DNA of 64,000 bases from Marinobacter fonticola (GCF_008122265.1 NZ_CP043042.1:4479927-4543926); one strand, 5' to 3'. Positions 51,301-60,598 are shown, numbered from the stretch's first letter. The notes: a model not told the origin generated them from the letters alone. A program made the numbers and translations.

Positions 51301-51516
51301 ACTGATGGCCCCCTCGATTACCTGGGTAATTTGGGTATCCACCACCTCGGCGGCGGCGCCGGTGTAGTCCGTGGAGATCGACACTTCAGGCGGGTCTATA
51401 TCGGGGTATTCGCGCACCGGCAGCCCACGTAGCGCCGCCAGGCCGAACACCAGAATCAGCAAGCTGATGACCGTCGCAAAAACCGGCCGCTTGATGGAGA
51501 TGTCGGACAAAACCAT
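48367..51516 (-). CDS. RND efflux pump inner-membrane permease
   Basis: This 1049-residue permease of the HAE1/AcrB-MexF type exports drugs, dyes or solvents by proton exchange. The N-terminal helix ISIKRPVFATVISLLILVFG is followed by a large periplasmic loop; AIGLVVDDAIVVLENIQRRI carries the two conserved Asp residues of the proton relay in TM4. A second loop and TM7-12 follow, ending IPVLYSLIARFAKSTNAVEK. The start lies two bases after the adaptor stop, indicating coupling. No outer-membrane TolC-type gene is adjacent. It lies in the block that separates mnmE from mnmG. Confidence 0.95.
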   Translation of the reverse strand: MVLSDISIKRPVFATVISLLILVFGLAALRGLPVREYPDIDPPEVSISTDYTGAAAEVVDTQITQVIEGAISGVEGIRSIESSTEQGESRTSIEFNTSRDIDVAANDVRDAVSRVIDQLPEEADPPVVRKADSDARPMMWVTLQSEVWDSAQLSDFAERVLVDRLSVLDGVADVQIGGERRYAIRVWLDQEKLASRNITVAEVEDALRANNVELPAGSIESRTRDFTVRAEGRLSTVEEFRNLVVRRDGNDLLRLGEVANVVMGVESDTSRLRANGRTAIGMGVIRQSKANTVAVSDRVRAEMAKIRETLPPEVTIQQSYDESIFIRASIKEVMVTLGIAIALVILVIFVFLRSWRATLIPAVTIPVAVIGAFIGLGTLGFSINVLTLLAIILAIGLVVDDAIVVLENIQRRIDEGEPPLLASYYGARQVAFAVIATTLTLVAVFVPISFMGGNIGRLFGEFGFTLASAVIVSSLVALTLTPMLCSKWLKHSPETVEGHRLWAASERVFGALNNGYEKLLRFSLRQPGLLLGLGLAGILMAAVIFPSLPQELAPTEDRGIIIMPTKAPRGSTVEYTDHHVKKIEERLLPYIEQGAADRLLAIVGFREEADNAFLIMGLTSWDDRDVKQQTISAELFPKLAEVPGVRSVAVNPPGLGQRGFNQPIEFVIGGPDYDTVQRWSEEILERAKENPNLLNLETDFELTRPELRVTLDRQRAADLDVTVEDVGLTLQTMLASRQVTTYLDRGREYDVILQAGDADRATPSDLSSIFLRPREGGELVPLGALVNLKEIGANPDLRRVDRLPAVVISGSLAPGYDLGTALEYMNQLSVDNLPPEARVSYKGLSREFEESSNAIYVTFILAFIIVFLVLAAQFESWIHPLIIMLSVPLAVTGALIALALSGISLNIYSQIGIIMLLGLMAKNGILIVEFANQLRDEGYSVHDAIVKGSILRFRPVLMTTISTVFGAVPLVIATGAGAESRAAIGVVVLGGLVFATTLTLFIIPVLYSLIARFAKSTNAVEKALDAQIRQNGSSGSLASEAQAPRNDQI

Positions 51517-51518
51517 GC

Positions 51519-52613
51519 TTAACCCTCGCGCCGGTTCGGCCAGTCGCCACCGATCAAGGCGTTGTCGCCTTCCAGCACACTGACCGCGTCGCCGGTGCTA
51601 AGCCGGTCCTGTCCGGTAATAATCACTGCGTCGTCCGGAGCCAGGCCACTAACCACTTCCACCTTGCCTGGCTCACGGGTACCTAACGCCAGCGTCTGGC
51701 GACGCGCCTCACCGTCCACGGCAATAAACACATACTGGTTGTCGCCACGGGTAAGCACCGCCTGCTCGGGAATCACCAGCGCCCGGCGGCTCTGCAGCGT
51801 CAGCGAAACCGCCATGAACAGGCCTGGCCGCAGCTTCTTGCCGGGGTTGTCGATCACGGCTTTCACCGGTAGCGAGCGACTAAGCGGATTAAGCCGCGTC
51901 CCCAGTTCCGAGAGTTCACCGCCGAACGCTTCGCCAGGAAAGGCCGCGGTGCTGGACCGCAGAACCTGGCCCCGGGTGATCTGACCCAGGTAACGCTCGG
52001 GCACCGAGAACGTCAATTCCATTCGATCAACGGCATCCAGCGTGGTGACGCTGTCACCGATATTCAGGTAGGTGCCGACACTGACGTCCCGCAGACCCAC
52101 CACGCCGGCAAAAGGCGCTTCGATCCGATGGTTGTCCAGGCGGGTTTCAGCGGCAATCTTTTGCGCCTGGGCCACGTTAACGGCTGTGCGCAATTCATCC
52201 ACCTGAGACTGGGAAATACTGTTGTTGGACTGCAGGCGCGAAGCCCGGTCGTATTTGGTGCGGGCATCCTGCAATTGGGCTTCGGCGACCTGGAGATCCG
52301 CACGCGCCTGACGGGCGTCGAGCTGGACCAGTAGCTGGCCCTTGTCCACCGGCTGGCCCTCGTCGAAGTTGAGTTCGACGATCCGGCCGCTCACCTCGGC
52401 GGTAATCATAACGTCTTCCCGGGCCTGGAGCGTGCCCACCGCTTCCACCCTATCCCGGACTTCCGCCATCCGCGGGTAGACGATGTTGACGTTGGCCGGC
52501 GGACGCTGTCGCTGCTCCGCGGTGGTGCCAGCCTGCTGCTGCATCCACAGAAAACCGGCGCCGCCTGCTGCCAGTACAAGCACGATAAAGGCAATCAGGA
52601 TCTGCCTGCCCAT
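51519..52613 (-). CDS. RND efflux periplasmic adaptor (membrane fusion protein)
   Basis: This 364-residue protein has an N-terminal membrane anchor (ILIAFIVLVLAAGGAGFLWM), a barrel-sandwich lipoyl-like domain, an alpha-hairpin coiled coil (about 100-160, VAEAQLQDARTKYDRASRLQ) and a beta-barrel. NHRIEAPFAGVVGLRDVSVG is typical of HlyD-family adaptors. It joins the permease to an outer-membrane channel. The ATG at 52613 behind GGAGAGG is preferred over the ATG at 52625. Confidence 0.93.
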   Translation of the reverse strand: MGRQILIAFIVLVLAAGGAGFLWMQQQAGTTAEQRQRPPANVNIVYPRMAEVRDRVEAVGTLQAREDVMITAEVSGRIVELNFDEGQPVDKGQLLVQLDARQARADLQVAEAQLQDARTKYDRASRLQSNNSISQSQVDELRTAVNVAQAQKIAAETRLDNHRIEAPFAGVVGLRDVSVGTYLNIGDSVTTLDAVDRMELTFSVPERYLGQITRGQVLRSSTAAFPGEAFGGELSELGTRLNPLSRSLPVKAVIDNPGKKLRPGLFMAVSLTLQSRRALVIPEQAVLTRGDNQYVFIAVDGEARRQTLALGTREPGKVEVVSGLAPDDAVIITGQDRLSTGDAVSVLEGDNALIGGDWPNRREG

Positions 52614-52676
52614 GGCCCTCTCCATTAACTTGAGCTGGAGCCACCGGCCCCGCCAACTGTTTATTATTCACCCGGT

Positions 52677-53252
52677 TTATTGTTCATCCGGCGTTTGCCG
52701 CTGAATCACCAGAACAATCTCGCCCACCGTTACGCCCCACTTGCTCATCTCGGTTTCGTTGACCACCGTGTCGGGCGTAACCGCATACATCCAGTCATCC
52801 ATACGCACGTCCAGGGTGCCATCGCCGTATGGCACTTCCAGGACATAATTCATGTGGAGGGCATTCCCGCGCCATTGCATCAGCCCAGGCTCGACCACAT
52901 CGCCAGCGGTCGCCCGGTAGCCGGTTTCGACGGGCTCCAGCTTCCATATACGAGTCTGGACTTCGCCATCGTCGAAGCGGAATTCTTCGTCGAGGGTGCC
53001 GACACCCTGCGCGTTCCAGCTCGCCGTGATATCGGCATCGAACGTGCGGATTACTTCGCCGGAAAAGTCTTTGACGATTCCCCGCGCGGTTAGTTCACCC
53101 TGAAAGAACGTGCGCGGTTCAAGTACCGGCTGCTGACCCGCGTAATCGGTCAACGCCGGTCCCGTGCAGCCACTGATCAGTCCACAACCGAAAATTACGC
53201 CGATGAGACCTTTCGCACCACCCCCAAAGCGCCCCCGAAAGTAACTTTGCAT
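52677..53252 (-). CDS. DUF3833 lipoprotein
   Basis: This 191-residue protein has a signal sequence with lipobox LISGC (lipidated Cys near residue 29). The mature part has FFQGELTARGIVKDFSGEVI, TLDEEFRFDDGEVQTRIWKL and NALHMNYVLEVPYGDGTLDV, matching the DUF3833 family of unknown function, thought of as a beta-barrel-like lipid-binding fold. The ATG at 53252 is preferred; 59 upstream codons are open but atypical. It lies 63 bases before the RND adaptor on the same strand and may share its transcript. Confidence 0.82.
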   Translation of the reverse strand: MQSYFRGRFGGGAKGLIGVIFGCGLISGCTGPALTDYAGQQPVLEPRTFFQGELTARGIVKDFSGEVIRTFDADITASWNAQGVGTLDEEFRFDDGEVQTRIWKLEPVETGYRATAGDVVEPGLMQWRGNALHMNYVLEVPYGDGTLDVRMDDWMYAVTPDTVVNETEMSKWGVTVGEIVLVIQRQTPDEQ

Positions 53253-53491
53253 AACCTTTACACTCCCACCGAATGGCCGTTGTTTCGGGTTTTTACGCAG
53301 AACCGCCTGTGACGGACCAGACAGGCCACAAGGGCCTTCCCGCCATTCAGCCCATTGGCTAAACCGACAACGGCCCCGGCGCTTACCGTCAATGGCAGAC
53401 TCCCAAGATTGTCGTACAACGTGCAGCAACCCATGGCCGGCCGCGTGGCACGAGCCTGACCGACCGTTTGTACCGCACCAAAGGTGACACT

Positions 53492-55312
53492 ATGCCGACT
53501 TACAAGGCGCCGTTGCGCGACATGACATTCCTCCTCAACGAGGTCTTCGACTATCCCAGGCATTACGCGTCGCTGAAATCCGGCGCGGACGTCACGCCGG
53601 ATATCGTCGATGCCGTCCTGGGCGAGTGCGCCCGTTTCTGCGAAGACGTCCTCAGCCCGTTGTACCGAACTGGCGACGAGGAAGGCTGCATGCTGGCGAA
53701 CGGCGAAGTCACCACGCCCCAGGGTTATAAAGAAGCCTACCGGCAGTATGTGATGGGCGGCTGGCAAGGACTCTCTGCCCCGGAGGATGTGGGCGGCCAG
53801 GGTCTGCCCGCCTCCATGGGCCTGTTCAAGCAGGAAATGATGGGAACCGCCAACTGGCCGTTCAGCATGTATCCGGGGCTGTCGCTAGGGGCGATGAATA
53901 CCATCCAGTTACACGGTAGCGACGACCAGCGCCAAACCTACCTGGTACCGCTGACCGAAGGCCGCTGGGCCGGCACCATGTGCTTGACCGAATCCCAGTG
54001 CGGCACCGACCTGGGGCAAGTAAAGACCAAAGCCCAACCCCAGGCCGACGGCAGCTACAAGATTACCGGTACCAAGATTTTCATTTCCTCCGGTGATCAC
54101 GACCTGACCGAAAACATCGTGCACATCGTGCTGGCACGCCTGCCGGATGCGCCGAAAGGCACCCAGGGCATCTCGCTGTTTATCGTGCCAAAACGCCTTC
54201 CTGACGCGCAGGGCAATGCCGGCGAACGCAACGGCGTCACCTGCGGCGGTCTGGAAAAGAAAATGGGCATCAACGCCTCGGCGACTTGCGTGATGCACTT
54301 CGACGAGGCCACCGGCTTCCTGATTGGCCCGGAAAACGAAGGCCTCGACTGCATGTTCACCTTTATGAATACCGCCCGGATTGGTACGGCCATTCAAGGC
54401 GTAGGGCCAGCCGAGCTGTCCTATCAATGGGCGCTGGACTATGCCAAGGAGCGCCGTTCCATGCGCGCCTTGTCCGGCAGTAAGGAGCCGGACCAAATAG
54501 CCGACAGTCTGATTCACCACGCCGACGTGCGGCGCATGCTACTGACCCAGAAGGCGTTCGCCGAAGGCGGCCGGGCGATGCTTTACTACGCGGCCCGCCT
54601 AGCGGATCACATGGTGGAAGGGTATCTGGAAGGCGACGAAGAAAAAGCGGCAACCTACGACGACAAGCTCGGCTTCCTCACGCCTATCCTCAAGGGCTTT
54701 CTGACCGAAATGGGTTGCGAGGCGGCCAGCCTGGGCATGCAGGTATTCGGCGGCCATGGCTACATCCGCGAGCATGGTATGGAGCAGATCGTGCGCGATA
54801 CCAAAATCGCGACACTTTACGAAGGCACCACCGGCATACAGGCGCTGGACCTCCTTGGCCGTAAGGTCATGCTTATGACGCAGGGCGGCGCCGTACGCGA
54901 ATTCACCCTGCGCATCTCCAACTGGGCCCGCCGCCAGGTCACCCATAAGAAGATCCGCCCCTTTGCCTGGACGCTTCTGAAGCTGGCCGCCCAGTGGAAC
55001 GTGCTCACGGTGCGCCTGATGCTAATCGCCCGCAAAGACCGGGATATTATCAGCGCCGCGGCCCATGATTTCCTGATGTTCAGCGGCTACGTGACCATGG
55101 CCTATATGTGGGCTCGGATGGCGGTCGTTGCCTACGACAAACTCGAGAACGGCGGCGACGAATCCGAGGCTTTCTACCGTGCCAAGATCGCCACTGCGGA
55201 ATTCTACTTCGACCGGCTGCTACCCCGTGCTCAGGCCCACGCCACCAGCATGCTTTCTCCCACCCGCAACTTGATGCAGCTGGATGCCGAGGATATGGCT
55301 TTCACGGGCTAA
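53492..55312 (+). CDS. DmdC-like long acyl-CoA dehydrogenase
   Basis: This 606-residue flavoprotein has the extended architecture of 3-methylmercaptopropionyl-CoA dehydrogenase DmdC and related enzymes. The start MPTYKAPLRDMTFLLNEVFD is characteristic. MCLTESQCGTDLGQVKTKAQ is the FAD and substrate loop, and GYIREHGMEQIVRDTKIATL with YEGTTGIQALDLLGRK is the catalytic and FAD region; the DmdC-type C-terminal domain extends to the end (PTRNLMQLDAEDMAFTG). The ATG at 53492 has AAAGG upstream. Substrate could be a branched or thioether acyl-CoA; this cannot be told from sequence. The gene is alone on the plus strand. Confidence 0.9.
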   Translation: MPTYKAPLRDMTFLLNEVFDYPRHYASLKSGADVTPDIVDAVLGECARFCEDVLSPLYRTGDEEGCMLANGEVTTPQGYKEAYRQYVMGGWQGLSAPEDVGGQGLPASMGLFKQEMMGTANWPFSMYPGLSLGAMNTIQLHGSDDQRQTYLVPLTEGRWAGTMCLTESQCGTDLGQVKTKAQPQADGSYKITGTKIFISSGDHDLTENIVHIVLARLPDAPKGTQGISLFIVPKRLPDAQGNAGERNGVTCGGLEKKMGINASATCVMHFDEATGFLIGPENEGLDCMFTFMNTARIGTAIQGVGPAELSYQWALDYAKERRSMRALSGSKEPDQIADSLIHHADVRRMLLTQKAFAEGGRAMLYYAARLADHMVEGYLEGDEEKAATYDDKLGFLTPILKGFLTEMGCEAASLGMQVFGGHGYIREHGMEQIVRDTKIATLYEGTTGIQALDLLGRKVMLMTQGGAVREFTLRISNWARRQVTHKKIRPFAWTLLKLAAQWNVLTVRLMLIARKDRDIISAAAHDFLMFSGYVTMAYMWARMAVVAYDKLENGGDESEAFYRAKIATAEFYFDRLLPRAQAHATSMLSPTRNLMQLDAEDMAFTG

Positions 55313-55511
55313 ACCGTTCCTTTAGGCCGCAGCGGCATTGCGAGTGTGCTGTCCGACGCCTGCGGCCGACATTCCGCCCAGACTGTGATCTGTGACCGAC
55401 GCCCGGCGCGGTATTCGATGCCATAATCGAGGAAGCCAAAGTGTCCCGGGCCACCGCTGACCCTGCCTTACCGGTAGTCCGATCTATCACCGACCCGTAG
55501 GGATACACGCC

Positions 55512-56150
55512 ATGATGTCACGCATCCTGCCTGTTCGCGTTTTGCTGTCGCTCGTTCTCTTCAGTCTGCTCAGTGCCTGCTCGACCTCGTCCACCAACAC
55601 CACGATCGTAAAGAAAGAAATCCTCGACGAGACGGAAAAAGCCTATGAGAGTCTGGTGGTCCTGGCCGCCACCGCCAACCCGGTCTACCGCAACGCCATC
55701 GAGAACGCGCTGGCCGAGGAACTGATCCAAAGAGACTTCCGTGTCTTTCGCTTCAAGAACGGCGACTTGCCCTGGGACGATAAGGCTGCCCTGCGCAAAA
55801 AAGTGGCCGAGCAAGCCGAGGAGACCGGCGCCGACGGCGTGTTGGTGGTTAGCTTCGTACGCCGGGAAGACCAGGACGACTACGTGTCGATGCAAGTCAT
55901 CCAGGAACCGATCGTGACCGGCATCGGCACCCACGCCCAAACCTATATGCGGACGACGGTACAACCGGGCTATTACGAGACCAAGAACACCTACGTACTC
56001 AAAACCACCCTGTTCGATGTGGAGAGCGAAGCGGCGGTCTGGCGTCTATACTCTGATACTGTCAATCCCGGTTCAGTGGAGGACGGCGCTCATCATTTTG
56101 CGGTTGCTGTGGCAGCGGTCCTGGAAGAAGACATTCAACACAGCGAGTAA
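55512..56150 (+). CDS. Unknown lipoprotein A of a lipoprotein pair
   Basis: This 212-residue protein has a signal sequence with lipobox LLSAC. The mature region has VVLAATANPVYRNAIENALA, a charged segment, then DGVLVVSFVRREDQDDYVSM and VLKTTLFDVESEAAVWRLYS. The last reads like proteins that assemble nucleotide-independent outer-membrane complexes, but no family is recognised. The second lipoprotein gene follows three bases on, so they are probably an operon. Confidence 0.7.
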   Translation: MMSRILPVRVLLSLVLFSLLSACSTSSTNTTIVKKEILDETEKAYESLVVLAATANPVYRNAIENALAEELIQRDFRVFRFKNGDLPWDDKAALRKKVAEQAEETGADGVLVVSFVRREDQDDYVSMQVIQEPIVTGIGTHAQTYMRTTVQPGYYETKNTYVLKTTLFDVESEAAVWRLYSDTVNPGSVEDGAHHFAVAVAAVLEEDIQHSE

Positions 56151-56153
56151 CCC

Positions 56154-56693
56154 ATGAAGCAACGGACGCCTCTCATTGCCTCGATCCTGTCCGCGCTGGC
56201 CCTCACCGGCTGCGCCGGCCCGCAGTCGGTTTCCCTGGGGACCGACGATCCCTGCCAGTCCTTGCATGAGGTGGTCGCGGATTATCCCAGCGGTTTCGCT
56301 GATTTTCGCGGTAAAGCGAGCAACTTCAATTTGCTAACGGTGTATCGCGCTAAGGAACAGATTATCGACGGAGAATGTGAGATTTGGGCTTGGAACCAGC
56401 AGGATACGGCTTATGCCTGCACGGTGACGGCACCCAGTCAGGACGTCGCCGCTCAGCGGCACGAACGAACCCGTGATTTTATTCAGTCGTGCCTGGGCAA
56501 TGCGTGGCGGGCCTCGGATGTGGAGCGCATACGCGACGGCGAAGCCGGGGGTATTATTACCCGTTTTTCCAGCCCGGAATCGCCGGCGATGGTGTCGGTC
56601 CACAGCATCATTCGCACCACCGGAGCGCAGGACCAGCGGTCGACGGCGCTCTACATCGGCAGCCCCGCCCGGATCGACAGCCTGACAGAATAG
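56154..56693 (+). CDS. Unknown lipoprotein B of a lipoprotein pair
   Basis: This 179-residue protein has a signal sequence with lipobox ALTGC (MKQRTPLIASILSALALTGC). The mature part has four further cysteines (DPCQSL, GECEI, AYACTV, SCLGNA), suggesting disulphides in the periplasm. No family is recognised. The gene is coupled to lipoprotein A and is followed by a strong bidirectional terminator. Confidence 0.7.
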   Translation: MKQRTPLIASILSALALTGCAGPQSVSLGTDDPCQSLHEVVADYPSGFADFRGKASNFNLLTVYRAKEQIIDGECEIWAWNQQDTAYACTVTAPSQDVAAQRHERTRDFIQSCLGNAWRASDVERIRDGEAGGIITRFSSPESPAMVSVHSIIRTTGAQDQRSTALYIGSPARIDSLTE

Positions 56694-56739
56694 ACACCGA
56701 GCGGTGCCGAGACGCCCTACCGTTCACTCTCAAGACAGC

Positions 56740-56778
56740 AAAAAGCCGGTAACAGGCCACGCCCGATACCGGCTTTTT
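56740..56778. terminator. Bidirectional intrinsic terminator
   Basis: AAAAAGCCGGTA (56740-56751) is the exact complement of 56767-56778 (TACCGGCTTTTT). T-runs on both strands serve the lipoprotein operon and the convergent binding-protein gene. Confidence 0.92.
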
Positions 56779-56795
56779 CCAATCAAAACGATCCG

Positions 56796-57542
56796 CTAGA
56801 GGCCGTACTTGTCTTCGATAGCTTCGTACATGCCGTTCTGACGGATGGTTTCCAGACCTTTATTCAGCTCTTGGATGACCTGCTCCGGCGTGTTCTGGTT
56901 CATGGCCAGATAGAGCTCTGTCTTATTGAAAGAATAGACCGGTACCAGTCCTTCCACATCCTGCTGGGAGGCGAAATAGGGACCCGCCAGACGGTCGGCG
57001 ATCCACAGATCGATCTGCTCGAGCGCCAGGCGCTTGGGGTTGAGGTCGTCACTGTCGAGCTGCGACACCGTATAGCCACGCTTGAGCAGGTAGTCGGTCA
57101 TGACGTCGCCGCGGTAGCCACCGATCGTCATGCCCTTGGCGTCTTCCAGATCATCCATCTCAAGATCGCTGCCCGGCGGCGCAAAAATTGTCCAAAGGTT
57201 GCGGGTTAGCGGGCCGACCCACTTGAACTGCGGCGCGCGGTCTTCGGTATAGGTGGTGCAGAAGATGCCGTGATTGGGCTTGTCCAGAACACGATTGTAG
57301 CCGTAATCCCAGTTGCGAAGCTTAATGATGTACTCCAGCTCCGTGTGGGACATGATCGCCTTGACCATCTCCGTGCACAGACCGTCGATATCATCGCCCT
57401 TATGTTCGAACGCACGCCCAGAGGCGCTCATGTTATAGGGTGGGAAGTTTTCGGTGTAGAAATAGAGCTTGTCGGCAGCATGAACACCGGCAGCCGGAAC
57501 CAGAAGCAGGGCGAGCAACCCCAGAACGAGCATTTTGCGCAT
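56796..57542 (-). CDS. Solitary periplasmic solute-binding protein, family 3
   Basis: This 248-residue protein has a signal peptide (MRKMLVLGLLALLLVPAAGVH). The domain starts LYFYTENFPPYNMSASGRAF. DIDGLCTEMVKAIMSHTELE and LEQIDLWIADRLAGPYFASQ are typical of amino-acid-type SBP_bac_3 domains, as is the end LNKGLETIRQNGMYEAIEDK. There is no transporter partner nearby. It is shorter than the orphan at 25647 but similar in kind. The 459 bases upstream to 58001 hold only a terminator hairpin. Confidence 0.85.
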   Translation of the reverse strand: MRKMLVLGLLALLLVPAAGVHAADKLYFYTENFPPYNMSASGRAFEHKGDDIDGLCTEMVKAIMSHTELEYIIKLRNWDYGYNRVLDKPNHGIFCTTYTEDRAPQFKWVGPLTRNLWTIFAPPGSDLEMDDLEDAKGMTIGGYRGDVMTDYLLKRGYTVSQLDSDDLNPKRLALEQIDLWIADRLAGPYFASQQDVEGLVPVYSFNKTELYLAMNQNTPEQVIQELNKGLETIRQNGMYEAIEDKYGL

Positions 57543-57851
57543 GGCAGGGAATCTCCACGATTTCTATTGCTTCGCCGATCGGAATACATCCGGACGAAAG
57601 GTAAATCGGCAGAAAGTCTACCCCAAGCCAGGGTCGCAATGCGTCTGAATCCCTGTTCGTTTTTGTAAAGACGCTGACTGCAAGTTTATGAAAGAAAAAG
57701 TGAATTTTTATTCAATTTTTTGAAAGAGAGCCGATGGAAGGTTTGGTACTCGCTTACTGGGAACGGAGACTAACCCAGTTCCGTCATCTCCACTAATCAC
57801 GTCTACACCTATAAGTTCCGCCGCATACGGGATCGATCCTAGGTACACGTC

Positions 57852-57881
57852 AAAAAAATCGCCCGACCATTAGGCCGGGCG
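57852..57881 (-). terminator. Intrinsic terminator of the hydrolase gene
   Basis: CGCCCG (57860-57865) pairs with CGGGCG (57876-57881). On the minus strand the stem is followed by a run of seven T. It lies 120 bases after the stop of the hydrolase at 58002. The rest of 57543-58001 shows no gene. Confidence 0.75.
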
Positions 57882-58001
57882 TTTCTCTCTACAACGACCG
57901 TTCTCTGCGGACTGGCATCGACTCCGTCAGCAAGACTCTCGCTGTTTGCCCTTTCTTGATCGGAGTAGCCTGGTCGTATTTTTTGCGGGGCGCTTTGCCA
58001 A

Positions 58002-58841
58002 TCAGGCAAGGAAGTCCAGAATGAGACGGGTGGTTTCTCCGGGCTGCTCGTCGGTTACCCAATGACCGGCATCCTTGATCCAGACCAGCTCTGCATTCGG
58101 AATAGCATCCGCCAACATCGGGCCATATTCCGGTTTTTGGAAACTGTCCTTGTCACCCCACAAAATCAGCGTATCGATCTTTATATTAGGGAGTTCACCA
58201 GCAATTGCTTGAGTATATTCCTTGTTGAGCCGACGCATGTTGCGGAAGAATGCCGCCTTACCTTCGGCACTATTCCAAGGCTTGATATAGATATCTTTCA
58301 ACTCTTCGGTCATTACCGCAGGATCGTGTACGCCATTAGGCATGAAGTCGCGCATCGTACCGATGAATTCTTCGACACTGGTCGATTCTTCGACACCCGG
58401 CTCTAACATCCGCTTAAATTCCGGAATCGGCCAGGAATCGAAACACACACTGTCAATGAGTATCTGGCGACGTACACGCTCAGGGTGGTTAACAGCCATC
58501 AGTTGTCCGATGCCACCGCCAATATCATGGGATATGATATCGGCACGCGGCACACCCAGCGCGTCCATCAGTTTGACTAAAATACGGGTTTGGGCATTGA
58601 TAGAGACATCAGCATCCCGCGGCATTTCGGACTCGCCATAGTTGAGCATGTCCGGAGCAATGACACGATACTTCTCTGCCATTTTGGGCATGATTTCGCG
58701 CCACATGAATTTGTTTGTCGGGATACCGTGAATCAGGAAAACCGGGGCACCTTCACCCATTTCCCGATAGGCAATGTGATGCCCCTCAATCATCGCGTAG
58801 CGTGTTTCAGCAGAATCCATCTTGGCTATTTCGTTGCTCAT
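58002..58841 (-). CDS. Haloalkane-dehalogenase-like alpha/beta hydrolase
   Basis: This 279-residue hydrolase has the oxyanion segment PVFLIHGIPTNKFMW, the nucleophile elbow SHDIGGGIGQ with Asp106 in place of the serine of lipases, the acid region LILWGDKDSFQKPEYG and the catalytic His260 in DAGHWVTDEQP. An Asp nucleophile is the pattern of haloalkane dehalogenases, haloacetate dehalogenases and epoxide hydrolases. The ATG at 58841 has GAGG upstream; the ATG at 58859 is less likely. It is a lone gene on the minus strand with its own terminator. Substrate is unknown. Confidence 0.8.
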   Translation of the reverse strand: MSNEIAKMDSAETRYAMIEGHHIAYREMGEGAPVFLIHGIPTNKFMWREIMPKMAEKYRVIAPDMLNYGESEMPRDADVSINAQTRILVKLMDALGVPRADIISHDIGGGIGQLMAVNHPERVRRQILIDSVCFDSWPIPEFKRMLEPGVEESTSVEEFIGTMRDFMPNGVHDPAVMTEELKDIYIKPWNSAEGKAAFFRNMRRLNKEYTQAIAGELPNIKIDTLILWGDKDSFQKPEYGPMLADAIPNAELVWIKDAGHWVTDEQPGETTRLILDFLA

Positions 58842-59115
58842 TCCAACCTCATCTTCCATGTCGCAGATTGATTTCTACAAGCTTTCGAACAGCTTGCATG
58901 CCTGAAAGGCCTTATCTACTACCGGTACATCTCAATATTATTGAGTGATTACTCAATTAATAGCAATGATGGGTTAGATGCTGCCAGCCGACAAGCATCA
59001 ATACGCTACAGACAACAATCAGCGGACGAATGGTGGCGGTCGGTAGGACCGGCCATAGGCCGGCTTGCCAGAACTAATCTGATTAGATTGACACGTTGTG
59101 GCGATAATTATTGGC

Positions 59116-60477
59116 TTATTTACCAATACAAAAACTGCTGAATATCTTCCCTAACAAATCATCCGGCGTCATAGCACCGGTAATTTCCCCCAGCGCATCC
59201 TGCGCCATACGCAGGTCTTCGGCCAGTAATTCACCCGCACCGTAACCTTCCAGTTGGGCCTGGCCCTGGAGCAGGCAATCCTGCGCTTTCTGTAAAGCGA
59301 CCAGATGGCGACGGCGGGCGAGGAAGCCGCCTTCGGTGGTGGTGGCGAAGCCCATACAAGCCTTTAGGTGTTCCCGCAGCACATCCACGCCGTCGCCGGA
59401 TTTGGCGGCGATGCGTACGATAGGGGCGACGGCATCTTCGGTGAAACCTGCAGTCTCACCGCTCAAATCCACTTTGTTACGAATCACGGTTAAGGGTGCG
59501 CCTTCCGGCAGCTGATGAATGAAGTCAGGCCAGAGGGCTTGGGGATGAGTTTCACTGGTCGTCGTGGCATCGACCATCAACAAGATCCGGTCCGCCTGGC
59601 GGATTTCCTCCCAGGCCCGGGCAATGCCGATTTTTTCCACTTCATCCGGGCTATCACGCAGGCCCGCGGTATCGATCACATGCAAAGGCATCCCATCGAT
59701 GTGGATATGTTCGCGCAGTACGTCCCGGGTGGTGCCTTCGATGGCAGTGACGATGGCAGCTTCGCGACCGGCCAGGACGTTGAGCAAGCTGGATTTTCCA
59801 GCGTTGGGCCGTCCCGCAATGACGACCCGCATACCATCGCGCAGGATAGTGCCTTGCTGGGCTTCAGCCAGGATAATCGCCAAGTCATCCATGATGGTTT
59901 GCAGGTCGCCTGCCACCTTGCCATCCGCCAGGAAATCGATCTCTTCTTCGGGAAAGTCGATGGCCGCTTCCACGTAGATCCGCAGGTGGGTGAGAGCCGC
60001 TACCAGGGCTTCGATACGCTGGGAGAATGCGCCTTGTAGCGAGCGTATCGCACAACGGGCGGCCTGCTCCGAACTACTTTCGATCAGATCGGCAATGGCT
60101 TCAGCTTGGGTCAAGTCCATCTTGTCGTTGAGGAAGGCGCGCTCGGAAAACTCGCCCGGCCGCGCCAGCCGCGCACCCTGTTCGCACACTTCCCGTAGCA
60201 GCAAATCCAGGATCACCGTGCCGCCATGGCCATGGAGTTCAAATACATCCTCGCCGGTAAACGAATGCGGATTGGGGAAGTAGAGGCCCAAGCCTTCGTC
60301 GATCACCGAGCCGTTACGGGCACGAAAGGGACCGTAATGGGCATAGCGTGGCTTGGGCACGAATCCCAGAAGGCGCTGGGCGATGGACCCGGCCTCGGGG
60401 CCGGACAGGCGGATGATGCCCACACCGGCCCGCCCGGGCGCAGTGGCAATGGCAGCAATGGTATCGGTGGTGCTCAT
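59116..60477 (-). CDS. mnmE: tRNA modification GTPase MnmE (TrmE)
   Basis: This 453-residue GTPase pairs with MnmG in wobble-uridine modification. The N-terminal formyl-THF-binding domain starts [20 protein letters not shown]. The G domain has [18 protein letters not shown] and NKVDL; the C-terminal FCIGK motif is intact and ends at the stop. It would usually be next to mnmG, but 11 kb lie between here. Confidence 0.97.
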   Translation of the reverse strand: MSTTDTIAAIATAPGRAGVGIIRLSGPEAGSIAQRLLGFVPKPRYAHYGPFRARNGSVIDEGLGLYFPNPHSFTGEDVFELHGHGGTVILDLLLREVCEQGARLARPGEFSERAFLNDKMDLTQAEAIADLIESSSEQAARCAIRSLQGAFSQRIEALVAALTHLRIYVEAAIDFPEEEIDFLADGKVAGDLQTIMDDLAIILAEAQQGTILRDGMRVVIAGRPNAGKSSLLNVLAGREAAIVTAIEGTTRDVLREHIHIDGMPLHVIDTAGLRDSPDEVEKIGIARAWEEIRQADRILLMVDATTTSETHPQALWPDFIHQLPEGAPLTVIRNKVDLSGETAGFTEDAVAPIVRIAAKSGDGVDVLREHLKACMGFATTTEGGFLARRRHLVALQKAQDCLLQGQAQLEGYGAGELLAEDLRMAQDALGEITGAMTPDDLLGKIFSSFCIGK

Positions 60478-60539
60478 AGGTTAGTTACCGGTACGGCTTC
60501 CAGTGTGCATCGATCAGTCGGAACTGCATGCTAAACGAA

Positions 60540-60563
60540 ACAGGGCTCCATGCGGAGCCCTGT
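60540..60563 (-). terminator. Hairpin between yidC and mnmE
   Basis: ACAGGGCTCC (60540-60549) pairs perfectly with 60554-60563 around a 4-base loop. On the minus strand it is followed by TTCGTTT. It follows the yidC stop by about 36 bases and is a good intrinsic terminator. Confidence 0.8.
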
Positions 60564-60598
60564 CATTCGGTTTGTTGTGGCCTGGGAACAATGCCAGG

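Noticed and set aside
58941..59141. A 66-codon frame between the hydrolase and mnmE
   Set aside because: It runs into the mnmE 3' end on the opposite strand and has no supporting features.
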